From assembly GCA_964036275.1 (NCBI GenBank), contig OZ038439.1, positions 6,826,169-6,890,168 of the forward strand: a stretch of 64,000 bases of DNA, in the 5' to 3' direction. This DNA comes from Litoditis marina (taxonomy: Eukaryota > Nematoda > Chromadorea > Rhabditida > Rhabditidae). The position numbers and the translations under genes are program-made. The notes beneath the pieces were generated by a model that made no database searches, had not been told where the DNA came from, and saw only the letters and a program-made list of their open reading frames with translations. Shown here one piece after another: positions 1-10,528 of the stretch. Each line of letters starts with the position of its first letter. The first letter of the stretch is position 1.

Positions 1-251
1 ACCCCCGGAGTTTGTCACAATAAGGTTAATATCAAATAGAAGGTTGACACCAATGATAAAACGATAGCTTAGACATGAGCAGGTTAGAATTGTTTGCGTT
101 AGCTGATCTGCTGTGTTTGTACTTTGATCTTTGACCTACCACCAATCTGGTGTGGAATCTCTGCTGGGTGCAGGTCAAACTACAATCACTTAACGAACCT
201 CAACACCCTATGAAGTATGAAGGTCCGAAACCACAAATCAGTAATCTTAGC

Positions 252-344
252 TAGAGGGGGGGGGGGGGGGGGGGAGCAGAAGAGTGGAACTAGGAGAGAG
301 CGATATAAAGAGAGTGAGAGAGAGAAAGAGACGAAAGAGAACGA

Positions 345-375
<31 letters not shown>

Positions 376-420
376 CAGAGACAGAGAGAGAGAGAGAGAA
401 ACTTGACCAAACTTTCCTGC
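252..420. repeat. Poly-G run plus (GA)n purine array
   Basis: A run of about 19 G is followed by GA/AGA simple repeat with all purines on the plus strand. Open frames across it are arginine/glutamate or serine/leucine repeats with no domain and are not genes. The 1-250 flank shows no recognisable feature. Confidence 0.9.
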
Positions 421-542
421 TAATCGGGAAAAAGAAAAAAGAAACAAACAAGAGTGGATATTTATCGCCGCAGGGGGTTACGTGGAGGTAATTCAAAGGG
501 ACTTGGACTATTCAAATGGGATTGATTTTCGCGCCAACTTAA

Positions 543-552
543 TTGAGAGGGC

Positions 553-583
<31 letters not shown>

Positions 584-952
584 TGGAGAGAGAGAAGAGA
601 GAGGGATATGGAGAAAGAGAGAAGAGAGAGAGAGGGGAGATCGAACGAGAAGAACGAGAGGAGAGGGAGAAGTGAAGTCGGGGGAGAGAGGGGGAGAGAT
701 GGAGAGGGAGAAGAGAAGGAGAGAGAGAGAGAGGGGATGAAAGGGGGAGAGAGGAGAACGAGAAGAGAGGGAGAGATTGAGAGGGGGAGAGGTTGAGAGG
801 AAGATATGTAGAGAGAGAAGAGAAGGAGAGAGAGCGAGAAATGGAGAGAGAGAGGAAGAGAGGGAGAGGGACAGCGAAAGAGAAGAGAGTAGGAGAAGGA
901 GCAGGAACGGTACACGAGAGAGTGAGAGAGTTGCAGAGAAATAGAGAAAAAC
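543..952. repeat. (GA)n-rich purine array
   Basis: About 400 bases almost devoid of plus-strand pyrimidines, an imperfect GA/GGA/GAA microsatellite. The long open frames here come only from lack of T-containing stop codons. Confidence 0.9.
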
Positions 953-1059
953 TGGAGTAAGTTTTTGCATAAGAACGTTGGGTAGGAAGTCATATATGGG
1001 AGAAAGAAGGTTGTTTACTGCGGAGTATGATAACGAAGATGGAGGGAGTAAGTGAATCA

Positions 1060-1372
1060 GAGCACTCGAGAGAGAGAGAGAGGGGGAGGGAGAGAGAGAA
1101 GGAGAGAGAGGAGGGAGGGGGCAGGGGAGGTGGAGAGAGAGAGAGCCAGGGAGGGAGAAAGAGAGGAAGGGAGGGAAGGAGGGAGAGAGAGAGAGAGGGG
1201 AGAGAGAGAAAGAGAGGGAGGGGAGAGAGAGGGGAGAGAGAGGGGAGAGAGAGAAAGAGAGGGAGGGAGAGAGGGGAGGGAGGGAGAGAGAAGGAGGGCG
1301 AAAGGGGAGGGAGAGAGAGGGGGGAGAAAGAGAGAGGGGGAGAGAGAGAAAGAGAGGGAGAGGGATGAAAGA
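1060..1372. repeat. (GA)n/(GGA)n purine array
   Basis: Third purine array in the first 1.4 kb, G-richer than the first two, with the same strand polarity. Confidence 0.9.
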
Positions 1373-1375
1373 GGG

Positions 1376-2093
1376 AAATTATTTCACCGAATAGTTCCAA
1401 TGGCTAGCCAGAGCGTGAATTGTTCACAACTAACTCCATTATTCCAATGAAGGCTAATCCAATTTCTCAATGAATGCTTGTTTTTCTGGAATTTGAATAG
1501 AATTTTCTATGACCGTTCGTCAATTAGCAGATTACATGTACAGCTCTCAGATTACTGAATAAGTTTATTTTATTTTCGTACAATATTTCTGACTTCGCTA
1601 AAAGTAATAAAAATCCACTGAGAAGGTTTGTGAATATTCCTGAAAATTACAGTTCAATTCATCATAGTCCTTATTCTATTAATGTTGTGGTAATGAAGAT
1701 GGCGTGATAAAAATGCACAAAACCGAAATTCGTAGTTTTTATATATTTAAAAATGGATAGGAATACAACACCATAATACATCTTATGAATAATATTAGTA
1801 CGTCTCTCTTCTAAAACAACTTTCTTTTTTTCGTGTTTTTCAAATCTCATTTTCTTAAAGAAGGTAGGACACCAATAAAGAAATGTATATGATTCTGATC
1901 AACTTTGGTGTTGAGAAACACGTTTTATATGGAAATGGAGAAAATTTAGTGATTTACAAAAAATTACAGTTTTATTGAAGTGAAATATTGCACTACTGTC
2001 GAGGCTAGAAGTTAGCAGGGCGCTTATAATAATTATTATAGTTTAGCATAGCGCGCTGTGCGACGAGACATAACGCGAACGAGGAGAAGTTAG
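1376..2093. other. AT-rich non-coding stretch
   Basis: No open frame, RNA gene or inverted repeat recognised. It could include the 5' part of the downstream retrotransposon copy, but no endonuclease-like coding sequence is visible. Confidence 0.4.
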
Positions 2094-3539
2094 ATGGTTG
2101 TACAAAATGTCCCTGGGACAGAACTCGATTCCCCGCGGGTCAGAACTTTCACCCTGAGTATGATACGTTGTGAGGTACCAAAACGTTGGAAACATTCCTT
2201 GGTTACCCCTATACCAAAGAAAGCACCGTTTACAGATCCGAACAATTACAGGCCAATCAGTATTACCTCCATTTTTGCTCGTTTGTTTGAGAAAATTCTA
2301 AAAAAGCATATGACTGGCCATCTAGATCGAAATAAAATTATTTCCGAGCATCAACATGGTTTCAGAAAAGGAAAATCTGTTGAAACTCAGATGCTAGAGT
2401 GTGTTAATGATTGGACAAACACTACTGATAAGGATAGATTCACTGATGTGGTATATTTCGACTTCTCGAAAGCTTTTGATCGAGTTTCACATCCCAAGTT
2501 ATTGTATAAGTTGAGAGCACTTGGTTTCCACAACCAAACAGTCAATTGGCTAGAAAAGTTTTTATTACAAAGAACTTTTCAAGTCAAAGTAAAAGATAGC
2601 CTTTCTGATGTTTTCAAGATTACTAGTGGAGTACCTCAAGGTGGAGCCATTTCTCCACTCCTCTTTAGTGTTTATACGTGCGAAGTACCTAGTATACTTG
2701 TCAAACCAGGTTTAGTGAGCTGCAAAGTTTTTGCAGATGATACAAAGATTTACCAGGATTTCTGTGTGGATGATAGTAAAGTGCATTTGCAAGAATCGAT
2801 TGACAGTATGTACTCTTGGTCGGTTCAGTGGGAGTTACCTTTGTCCGTAGAAAAAACAAAGGTACTACATATTGGAAATAAAAACCCCAAGAATGTGTAT
2901 ACAGTCAATGGAACTGTCATGGGCGGTTGTGACACTGTGCGCGATTTAGGTTTCACAGTCACAAGTAGTTTGACATTTGCCGATCATTGCAAACGTATAG
3001 TCGCTGCAGCTAAAAGAAGGACATACAATATGTTCAAAACTTTGAAACTGAAGAATAAGTTCACGTGGATTAAGGTTTACAAAACATACATTCGTCCTAT
3101 TGTTGAGAGTGGCTGCACTGTGTTCAACTCTGAGAGAATGTGTGTAAAAGCAATCGAATCAGTGCAGAATGACTTCACTAGGAAGTTATTCATGCGACTA
3201 GGAGGTTATACGTATTGTAAAATACCGTCAGCTGAGTTCAGAAATAAGAAATTAGGTCTTCAGTCTTTAGAGAAAAGACGTAACGTCTTTGATTTGATCA
3301 TGGTTCACAAGATTGTACATGGAAACTCTGGCGTTGAGACTGCAAAGTTTTATACCTTTGAAAACTCGCGAACCAGGGGTACAAGGTTGAAATTACGTTT
3401 CACCGCTCCCAAATTCAAGACTAGAGCACAATTTTTCACTGTCAGAGCTGGTTCTAAATACTTGAAAATCACGAAAAATAAATCTGTACCTGTTTCAGTC
3501 AAATGTATGAAAAAATATTTGTTTGAAACCCTTAACTAA
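2094..3539 (+). CDS. Reverse transcriptase of a non-LTR (LINE) retrotransposon, 5'-truncated
   Basis: A 481-codon uninterrupted frame. Visible RT-family motifs in order: NYRPIS near residue 55, FDFSKAFDRVSHPKLL near residue 122, GVPQGGAISPLLF near residue 182 and the catalytic FADD at about residues 213-216, followed by the thumb-like region. This composition is typical of CR1/Jockey-type LINE reverse transcriptases that copy element RNA at a nicked genomic target. No apurinic endonuclease domain lies upstream and the first ~35 residues do not resemble the family, so the assigned ATG is probably only the first one inside a 5'-truncated copy. The frame has no stops or shifts, suggesting a fairly young insertion. 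It stands alone, with a MITE downstream. The exact clade cannot be fixed without a tree. Confidence 0.9.
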   Translation: MVVQNVPGTELDSPRVRTFTLSMIRCEVPKRWKHSLVTPIPKKAPFTDPNNYRPISITSIFARLFEKILKKHMTGHLDRNKIISEHQHGFRKGKSVETQMLECVNDWTNTTDKDRFTDVVYFDFSKAFDRVSHPKLLYKLRALGFHNQTVNWLEKFLLQRTFQVKVKDSLSDVFKITSGVPQGGAISPLLFSVYTCEVPSILVKPGLVSCKVFADDTKIYQDFCVDDSKVHLQESIDSMYSWSVQWELPLSVEKTKVLHIGNKNPKNVYTVNGTVMGGCDTVRDLGFTVTSSLTFADHCKRIVAAAKRRTYNMFKTLKLKNKFTWIKVYKTYIRPIVESGCTVFNSERMCVKAIESVQNDFTRKLFMRLGGYTYCKIPSAEFRNKKLGLQSLEKRRNVFDLIMVHKIVHGNSGVETAKFYTFENSRTRGTRLKLRFTAPKFKTRAQFFTVRAGSKYLKITKNKSVPVSVKCMKKYLFETLN

Positions 3540-3925
3540 TTAATGAATTGAACGTTTCTGTTGGAACCCATTTGAGTTTTGTAGGTCAGTGGCTTGTGTT
3601 AGTTAACTTCTTGCTCAGTTTCCGTTTTTATTGTTGTGTGAACCATCATCATTCCGACATATATATCGTTACTGTGTTGTTGTAGTACTGTTCTCATTTC
3701 ACATCCCACTTTATCACTTTGTTCTATGTTTTATTTCTGTTTCCACCACTTTTTCCCACTTCTCATCTCATTTTTTCACGTATTTATATGCGTAATAAAT
3801 CAAAAAAAACTCGATCTCTCCATATTGGTGTCTGGCGTCCTTTAACCGAACCCTCACTTTTTGGCCTATACGTATTTACAGCATTTTGCGGGTCCATCTA
3901 ACTATAACTGCCTGAAATCCAACGG
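3540..3925. other. Probable 3' UTR/tail of the LINE plus unassigned sequence
   Basis: Follows the RT stop directly. There is no further coding frame with support; a LINE tail is expected here but its end is not marked by an obvious repeat or target duplication. Confidence 0.35.
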
Positions 3926-4127
3926 GTATAGTCTGTTTCACCAATCGATGTACTCCTATAGTAATCCGTCAAATATTCAAGGGGGTGTTTTCTAATGAAA
4001 AAGTCATTACTTTGGTTTTAAATTTTCAGAGTCAGTAGTAGTAAACATCGCTAATATACCAAACTTTGATCTGGAAGAGATAGCAGATTACTGTAGAAGC
4101 TTATAAGTGGGTGGAACAAACTATAGT
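3926..4127. mobile_element. MITE, ACTATAG family, copy 1
   Basis: Begins TATAGTCTGTTTCACC and ends GTGGAACAAACTATAG, the reverse complement of the start with few mismatches; internal ACAGTAATCC/GATTACTGT arms continue the inverted repeat. Related copies lie near 9323, 25464, 37096 and 61636. Confidence 0.75.
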
Positions 4128-4469
4128 TTGAGCACACACAGCATAATTCTCAACGACCAGAAAATAAAAAAAAAATTACTATAGACGAGAACGCTGTGTA
4201 ATGTGTCGTTTGGCCGACGAAAACTGTAATTTTATTCCAAGTTGGCAATGTGGTGCGGCATTGCTGTAACCCGTACTAGATACGGCGCAACGCCGGACGC
4301 GCTCGGTTGAAATTCAGTTGTTTCAAGCCTGTGATGATAAGAATTACCGTCCGATTGTTAGAGACGATAAAAATGGCTGCTTTTGCCAGAGGCTTTCAAA
4401 CTTATAAAGTTTGTCTATCTAGTTTGTAGTTTGGTCACGTTGTAGCTCAGCTGTAATAGCAGAATACAG

Positions 4470-4545
4470 AATGAAAGGGGAAAAAGAAAGAGAGAATGAA
4501 AGAGAAAAAAAAGAGAAAAAAGAGGGAGAAAAGAAACAAAAAGAG
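4470..4545. repeat. Short purine-rich (GAAA/GAGA) tract
   Basis: A/G-only stretch inside a 100-codon frame that has no recognisable domain; treated as simple sequence. The flanks 4128-4470 and 4546-4800 carry nothing I can assign. Confidence 0.6.
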
Positions 4546-4805
4546 AACGATCAAACTACTGTTCAGGGGTGGCCTCTATGGTTACGTCGCGTTTTATATT
4601 ATATATTTATAACTTTAATATTGTTTTTCGACATAGAGAACGTGAAGTTGTACATTATTGGGTTATTTTCCAGAACTAGATTGAAAGTAAATTTGTTGCA
4701 TGACTTGGAGAAAGGAAGTGAAATGAACATGAATGAACTAATGCGTCGAGGGCTGATCGATTGTCATATTTGACACGAATATGTCATGTTTTGGAGGGGT
4801 TAATT

Positions 4806-5045
4806 CTGGGAAAGAGAGAGAGAGAGATTGAGTATGGGAAAGTTATAGGAGAGGGGAGAGATAGAGAGAAAGAGAGAAAGAGCGAAAGAGAGAAAGAGAG
4901 AAAGAGAAAGAGAGAGAGAGAAAGAGAGATGAGAACTAGGGATTGGGGGAGGAGGCAAAAACGAGATATACGGATATGAATACAGGTGAAGAGAGAGCGG
5001 AAATAGAAGGAACAGAGAAAGAGAGATGAAATAAAAGAAGAAGGT
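4806..5045. repeat. (GA)n/(GAAA)n purine array
   Basis: Continues the purine-strand pattern of the left end of the window; interrupted by a few T-containing words. Confidence 0.8.
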
Positions 5046-5261
5046 AAGATAGATGAGGCAGCTAGAGTAAGAAAGGAACAATGTAAATTACACAAACATT
5101 GCTGAAACCTCATTGCTAATATTGTTTTCTTTTTTCTTTTTATTGATGTACAAAAGTTTTGTTGAGAATAAATTTGTCGGAAGAAAATAAAGATGGTTGG
5201 CTCATTAAGGAGAAATGTAATAGGAATAGGGGGTTGAAAACGAAGAGAATGAAATCGGATA

Positions 5262-5628
5262 TGAAGGGATGAGAGGGAAATTGAGATGGAAAAGAGAGGG
5301 AAAAGAAAGAGATAGAGAGAGAGAAAGAGAGAGAAGAGAGAGAGAGAGGGAAAGAGAGAGAAAAGAGAGAGGGGGATAGAGAGAGAAGGAGAGAGAGAAG
5401 AGAGAGAGAGGGCTATTGAAAGAGGGGGAAGGAGAGAGAGATGGAGAGAAAGAGAGAGAGAGAGAGAGAGAGATAGAGAAGGAGGCGGGAGATAAGTTGA
5501 GATGGTGTGTAAGAGAGAGATAGAGAGAGACAAAAAGAAAGAAAAAAGAGAGAGAGAAAAGAGATAGAGAGAGAGATAGAGAGAAAGAGAGTAAGAGAAA
5601 AGAGAAAAGAGAGAGAGAGATTTCGTAC
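5262..5628. repeat. (GA)n purine array
   Basis: Nearly pure A/G for about 360 bases. The serine/leucine-rich minus-strand frames here are artefacts of CT repeats. Confidence 0.9.
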
Positions 5629-5853
5629 AATTTGCGCGTCTCTCCGCCAAACGCTCGAAATCAAATCAAATCTCTTCGTCTGCGTCACAATTGGCGCAAT
5701 CCATTGTGAATTTGCGCCGAATTTCGCGGGTCCTTGAACTTTCGAGGAAATTTCGATGAATATTCAAAAATTCGTAGGAAAGTTCGTGGTAGATCAAATT
5801 TTTTGGAGAGTGAAAATGAAAATACGGAATAAAATGAAGTGGTGTACTTCCCT

Positions 5854-6318
5854 TCCTTGGCCAGCTACAAAAGCGAGAGAACATGCAGGTCAACGAAACT
5901 ACAAACGGCTAAGAAAGTCTGCATCTCTTTGATCTGCACACTCTCTCGTCGAGGCCGCTACAAAAGTGACTGGGAATCAGCTGAGACTCAGACAATTCCC
6001 AGCCAACTGGCCTGCCACTTTTTTATTGGCTGAACGAGAGAGTGTGCAGGTCAGAGAGAGGCAGACTGTCTTAGCCTGTCTGCGCGTCATTGACCTGCAT
6101 GCTCTCTCGTTTTTGTAGCTGGCCAATCGCAAAAAGTTGGCGCTAATCGTTCTGAGGACCATTCAGAACGATTGGCGCCAATTTTCTTCGATTGGCCAGC
6201 TACAAAAGCGAGAGAGTGTGAAGGTCAATGAGGCCGCAGACATCTGGGTCTCTCTGACCTGCACACTCTCTCGCACAGCCAATAAAAAAGTGGCTGGCCA
6301 ATTGGCTGGGAATTGGCT
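5854..6318. mobile_element. Back-to-back palindromic TIR elements
   Basis: First element about 5854-6126: TTGGCCAGCTACAAAAGCGA at the left is matched by its inverted copy ending TTGTAGCTGGCCAA. A second element starts about 6193 with the same terminal word and holds AATAAAAAAGTGGCTGGCC, the inverse of the AGTGGCAGGCC side of the first. Between them, 6127-6192 is itself a hairpin around GGCGCTAATCGTTCTG / CAGAACGATTGGCGCC. The whole block is a stack of inverted repeats with no coding capacity. Confidence 0.7.
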
Positions 6319-6655
6319 GAGACCATTTCCACTATTCCCACTGAGACATTGGCAACGTGCCAATGAATTTAAAAGTGTTTTTTCACCAAGTTGGAGTTTT
6401 TCGAAAAAAAACTGAAGTATATGGTTTTTGAACATTGAACGAATTCTCACAAAACGCCATATTGCATGATAAACATTTGCTTAGTTTCATTGGCCTATAG
6501 TAGTCACAGTCAAAATGGAACGACCTATAGTAGTGTCACAACGGTCGCAGGATTGAGTAATGTCGAGTAAAAAAAGCAGGACAATTTCAAGAACACTAGA
6601 GAGAAAAATCTGAATTTAAAAAAATACCACATCAACAATACTTTTTCGGATACAC

Positions 6656-6682
6656 ATAGAATAGAATAGAATAGAATAGATT
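6656..6682. repeat. (GAATA)n pentanucleotide microsatellite
   Basis: About five tandem copies of a 5-bp unit of the AGAAT class. Confidence 0.8.
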
Positions 6683-8568
6683 TATTCAACATGTGACTTT
6701 CCACATTTTGAAATGTGGCACTCCAATTGTTGGATAAAAGAAGGAAAAAATAGATGGAAAGAATGGTAGTATCCCTGTTACGCGCTTGTAGTTATAGATG
6801 GATGCAATCAGCAGTGTAGTACGATTGAACGGTGATTGTACCTGTTTCTGTAGTGACGTAATTATTATGAAACATGAATTATGAAGGAACCGAAGTTACC
6901 CACAGAAAACCAGCAAAATAGTCACATCGTAGAAACTGGAGTAAGAAGCAATGAAAATGAAGAACCGGCAGTGATAAACTGAGACATTTAGTTGCGAAAA
7001 GATAGAAAAATGAACTTGATACATATACAAACAGGGTATTACGTTGTTTCACTCTTTTACGCCTCTTAACTGGTAATAAAATGTAATCTTGTAGTTTTCT
7101 GCTTTGTAGAAAAAATTAATTGTCTTTGTGTGTACTTTTTATCGTGTCGTTGGAACTGAAGTGAAAACAAAAAAAACAGTAAAAACATAAGAAAAACATA
7201 GTTTTAGATAGAGAAAATAAATTCTCCGATCAAAACATGAATCTAATACAGATAAGAAGCATATATGTTATATTTTTTCATGTGATTTTTTTTCAAAACG
7301 AAGTGTCTTTGCTAGTGCGTAGTGAATTGGTTCATTCGCGCGAGTAGAATGGCCACCCATGCTAACAGAATTACAAATGAGAAGCACAGAGATCAAAGAT
7401 CGAGGAATGCAAGATTACATAAAAATATCTGAGTTCAGAAAACAAACATAAACGAATACAACTTTAGATGAAATATTTTAGTTCAGAACAAGGCTTTAGT
7501 AGAGAAAGCAGACATATTAATGAAGAAATATTCAGTATGAATTTGAAATTCCAAACTTCTTTTGGCAAGTGAAAAAGTTGAAGTTCAACGACAGTTTTCG
7601 GTTAAATTTGTTTGATTTTGTAAAGAATTCAAAAACTTATCGAGAATTGAGTTCGAATATATAAGAAACATTGATGCACAGCGAAAGCTTGTGGACTTTG
7701 GTAGTTCATTGTCCATAGTTTTGTAGTCAAAAGCTTAAAGCAGGTCGATTACGTGGACCAATCTGGTGTCAACGGTCCTTTAAACTGCAATTGAAAACTG
7801 TATTGCAGTTTAAAGGACTGAAGCGTTTGAATTAATCCATATAATTGTCCTTCTTTAATAAGTATTATCAATGAAATTGATTGATTGATTTGTCAATCAA
7901 ATCAATCAAATCAAAGTATTAGCAATGAAATTTAATTTGCCATTCATGAAAAATATTTGATACACAGCAACAAATAGTATAGAAGAAAATAATCAGTATA
8001 GAATAATCAGTAGAGTGAATGTTGGAATATAAACACCTGAAAAAATTATTAGCAAAGATGTTTTTTATGAAATATAAATATAACAGAGAAAAAAACTTTG
8101 GAATAACGATGGATTTTAGCAAGAAACACAAGCAAACAACACAAGAAACAATTCGATAGGTTCTTGAAGATCAGTACAATATAACTTATAGTTTAAAGGC
8201 AGAAATATAGAAATACACCACAGGGAATAAAAAATAGAAAAACGATAAAACGGTAAAAGTTGTAAATATTCGGACATGTGGAGCATTAATTTACAACGCC
8301 ATATAAATATTATGTAACTATATTTGTAAATTCAATTGTAGATGTTATAATAATCACCTTAATTGCATACCATTGACTTGTAGCCCTTTAATTCTATTTT
8401 TATTACTTATTCAACTTTTAATCCGCGATTAAGCAACATTGATAAAAAACATTAATATATAATATTGTTTCTTGGTGATATTTATAGTCAAAGCCTAATC
8501 TCATAATCTTGGCACACTTAGGACGTGTTGGAAGGTTGCCAAGGCTACTAAGAGACAGAAAAAGCAGG

Positions 8569-8569
<1 letters not shown>
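6683..8569. other. AT-rich gene-free stretch
   Basis: No supported exon, RNA gene or long frame. It contains one palindromic MITE (7741-7856) and a short direct/inverted run of ATTGATT/AATCAAT near 7876-7912; otherwise nothing was seen. Confidence 0.5.
7741..7856. mobile_element. Palindromic MITE, CCTTTAAACTGCAAT family, copy 1
   Basis: Central GTCCTTTAAACTGCAATTG is matched by its inverted copy GCAGTTTAAAGGAC, and outer arms GGTCGATTACGTGGACC / ATTGTCCTTCTT pair at the ends. Other copies lie near 27497 and 54890, with a fragment near 28288. Confidence 0.7.
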
Positions 8570-8611
<42 letters not shown>

Positions 8612-8806
8612 AGAAGAGGGAGGGAGGGGCGAGAGAGAGAGAGAGAGGGGGCGAGAGAGAGAGAGAGGGAGAAGAGAGAGGGAGAGAGAGAGGGGGCGAG
8701 AGAGCGAGAGAGGAAGAGAGGAAGAAAGAGGAAGAAGGAGAGAGAGAGGAAGAAAGAAAAAGAAGGGGGAGAGAGAGGGAGTGAGAGAGGGGGGAGGGAG
8801 GGAGAG

Positions 8807-8843
<37 letters not shown>

Positions 8844-8967
8844 GAGAGAGAGAGGAAGAAAGAGGAAGAAGGAGAGAGAGAGAGGAAGAAAGAGGAAGAA
8901 GGAGAGAGAGAGAGGGAGTGAGAGAGGAGGGAGGGAGGGAGAGATTGAGAGAGAGAGAGAGAGAGAA

Positions 8968-9003
<36 letters not shown>

Positions 9004-9012
9004 GGGGAGAGA
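8566..9012. repeat. (GA)n purine array
   Basis: About 450 bases of near-pure A/G on the plus strand with internal longer-period repeats built from AGGAAGAAAGAGGAAGAAGG. All open frames are simple-sequence artefacts. Confidence 0.9.
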
Positions 9013-9322
9013 GATAGACATTGCAAGAAAGGTCAGACTCGGAAAGTGCAGCAATCAACCAATCTCTCCCAGGTGGGCAGCTGTCCATAATAGGTGGAAG
9101 CAGGAAAAGCAACCATTAGAGGGGGCGAGAGAGTATGGATGGGCAGAGGATTAGAGATACAGAGACGTCATATCAATTATAGACTACCTGGTAGTGAAGG
9201 TTGTTCACTCCATATATGATGTGTTTGTAGTTTGATGTCAATTTGAACTTTGTACTTTGCCCTATGATGTTTGCTATGATCAAACTACAACTTATATTTG
9301 GTTTCACCCACTATAGATGTGT

Positions 9323-9547
9323 ACTATAGTTCGTTTCACCGATCAATGTCCTTCTACAGTAATCCGTCAGATATTCAGAAAGGTTTTTCTAATGAATGGT
9401 TCATTAATTTGGTTTAAAACTTTCAGACTTTGTAGTAGTAAACGTGCAGAAGATACTACCAAAAATTAGAGAGTATCCAGAAAAGCCAGTATACCAAACT
9501 TTGATCAGATTACTGTAGAGGTTTATAAGTGGGTGGAACGAACTATA
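9323..9547. mobile_element. MITE, ACTATAG family, copy 2
   Basis: Starts ACTATAGTTCGTTTCACC and ends GGGTGGAACGAACTAT; contains the inner CTACAGTAATCC/GATTACTGTAG arms. Confidence 0.75.
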
Positions 9548-10528
9548 CAAAACAACCCATTCAGAATTTACGCTTTTCCAACATTTAGCTTAACCAGCAG
9601 TTCACTAGTAAAAAATATTCGTCACTTTGACCCCTATAATAGTGAATGTAGGTGTTTTTTTCAGTATGAAAAACATAATGCCTCAATCATTCAGCAGTTT
9701 TACTACATTTCGTGAACATCCTTCAAAACTGAATATGAATTTAACCGTATTTATTACTGGAACTGAAAAATTACCAAAACAATGAAAAACATCACAATCA
9801 TGATTTGCATATCAGAGACCTTGTATAAACAAAAGGCAGAACAATTAACTAGAAATGACCCGTAAAGTAGGACCAATTTAGGAGAAAAACAATCGAAAAT
9901 AAAATAAAAATTCTTGATAAGCAGGAACCGTCAATTTACCGAATAATCATTAAACATTTAATGATGAATCTAATAGAACATTATTTAAGTAAAAAGCGCA
10001 ATAAATATGAACATAAAAATTTCTTAAAATAAAAAAAGTCCTAAAATTTGGCACCTAATTGGGTGGCAAATTACTACTACTCAATAAAGTCAATATCACA
10101 GTGATCACGAGATTTTTTCAATATGAAAAGCAAGAGAATATAATTGATTATTTGTCATTGTTCGTTCTTTAATGCTTTAATATAAATATATAAACTCAAC
10201 CTTCAACTTTCTGATCCAAAAGTACTGATGAAAACATAACTACAGAAACGTCACTGTTTCGAAGCCAAACAAAGGTGCGATAGTGATGGTTGAACCGCTC
10301 ACACAGTTAGGAGTTCCTCTTCAAACAGGACAAGCCGTAAGGAAGTCTTGCAGGAAAGTTATGATTCTTCACCCTAGATAGGCTAAGATTTTCCTCGATA
10401 ATTTGATATTTGGTTCAAAAGTTATAGGTTCCTGTGGAAGTTTCGATGAAAATATTATCGCACCTATGTCGCCAACAAAGGGAAACTACAAACTACAAAA
10501 ACAAACACAGGTGATAATCCCGAACTTC
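9548..10528. other. Non-coding region downstream of ccz-1
   Basis: AT-rich, no supported gene. It must contain the 3' UTR of the minus-strand ccz-1 gene, but no convincing polyadenylation signal was picked out. Confidence 0.4.

Noticed and set aside
482..1450. Long open frames rich in Arg/Glu/Gly or Ser/Leu/Pro in the left 1.5 kb, and similar ones at 4784-5688 and 8418-9112
   Set aside because: They are translations of (GA)n/(CT)n repeats in all frames, with no domain, no splice context and overlapping frames on both strands.
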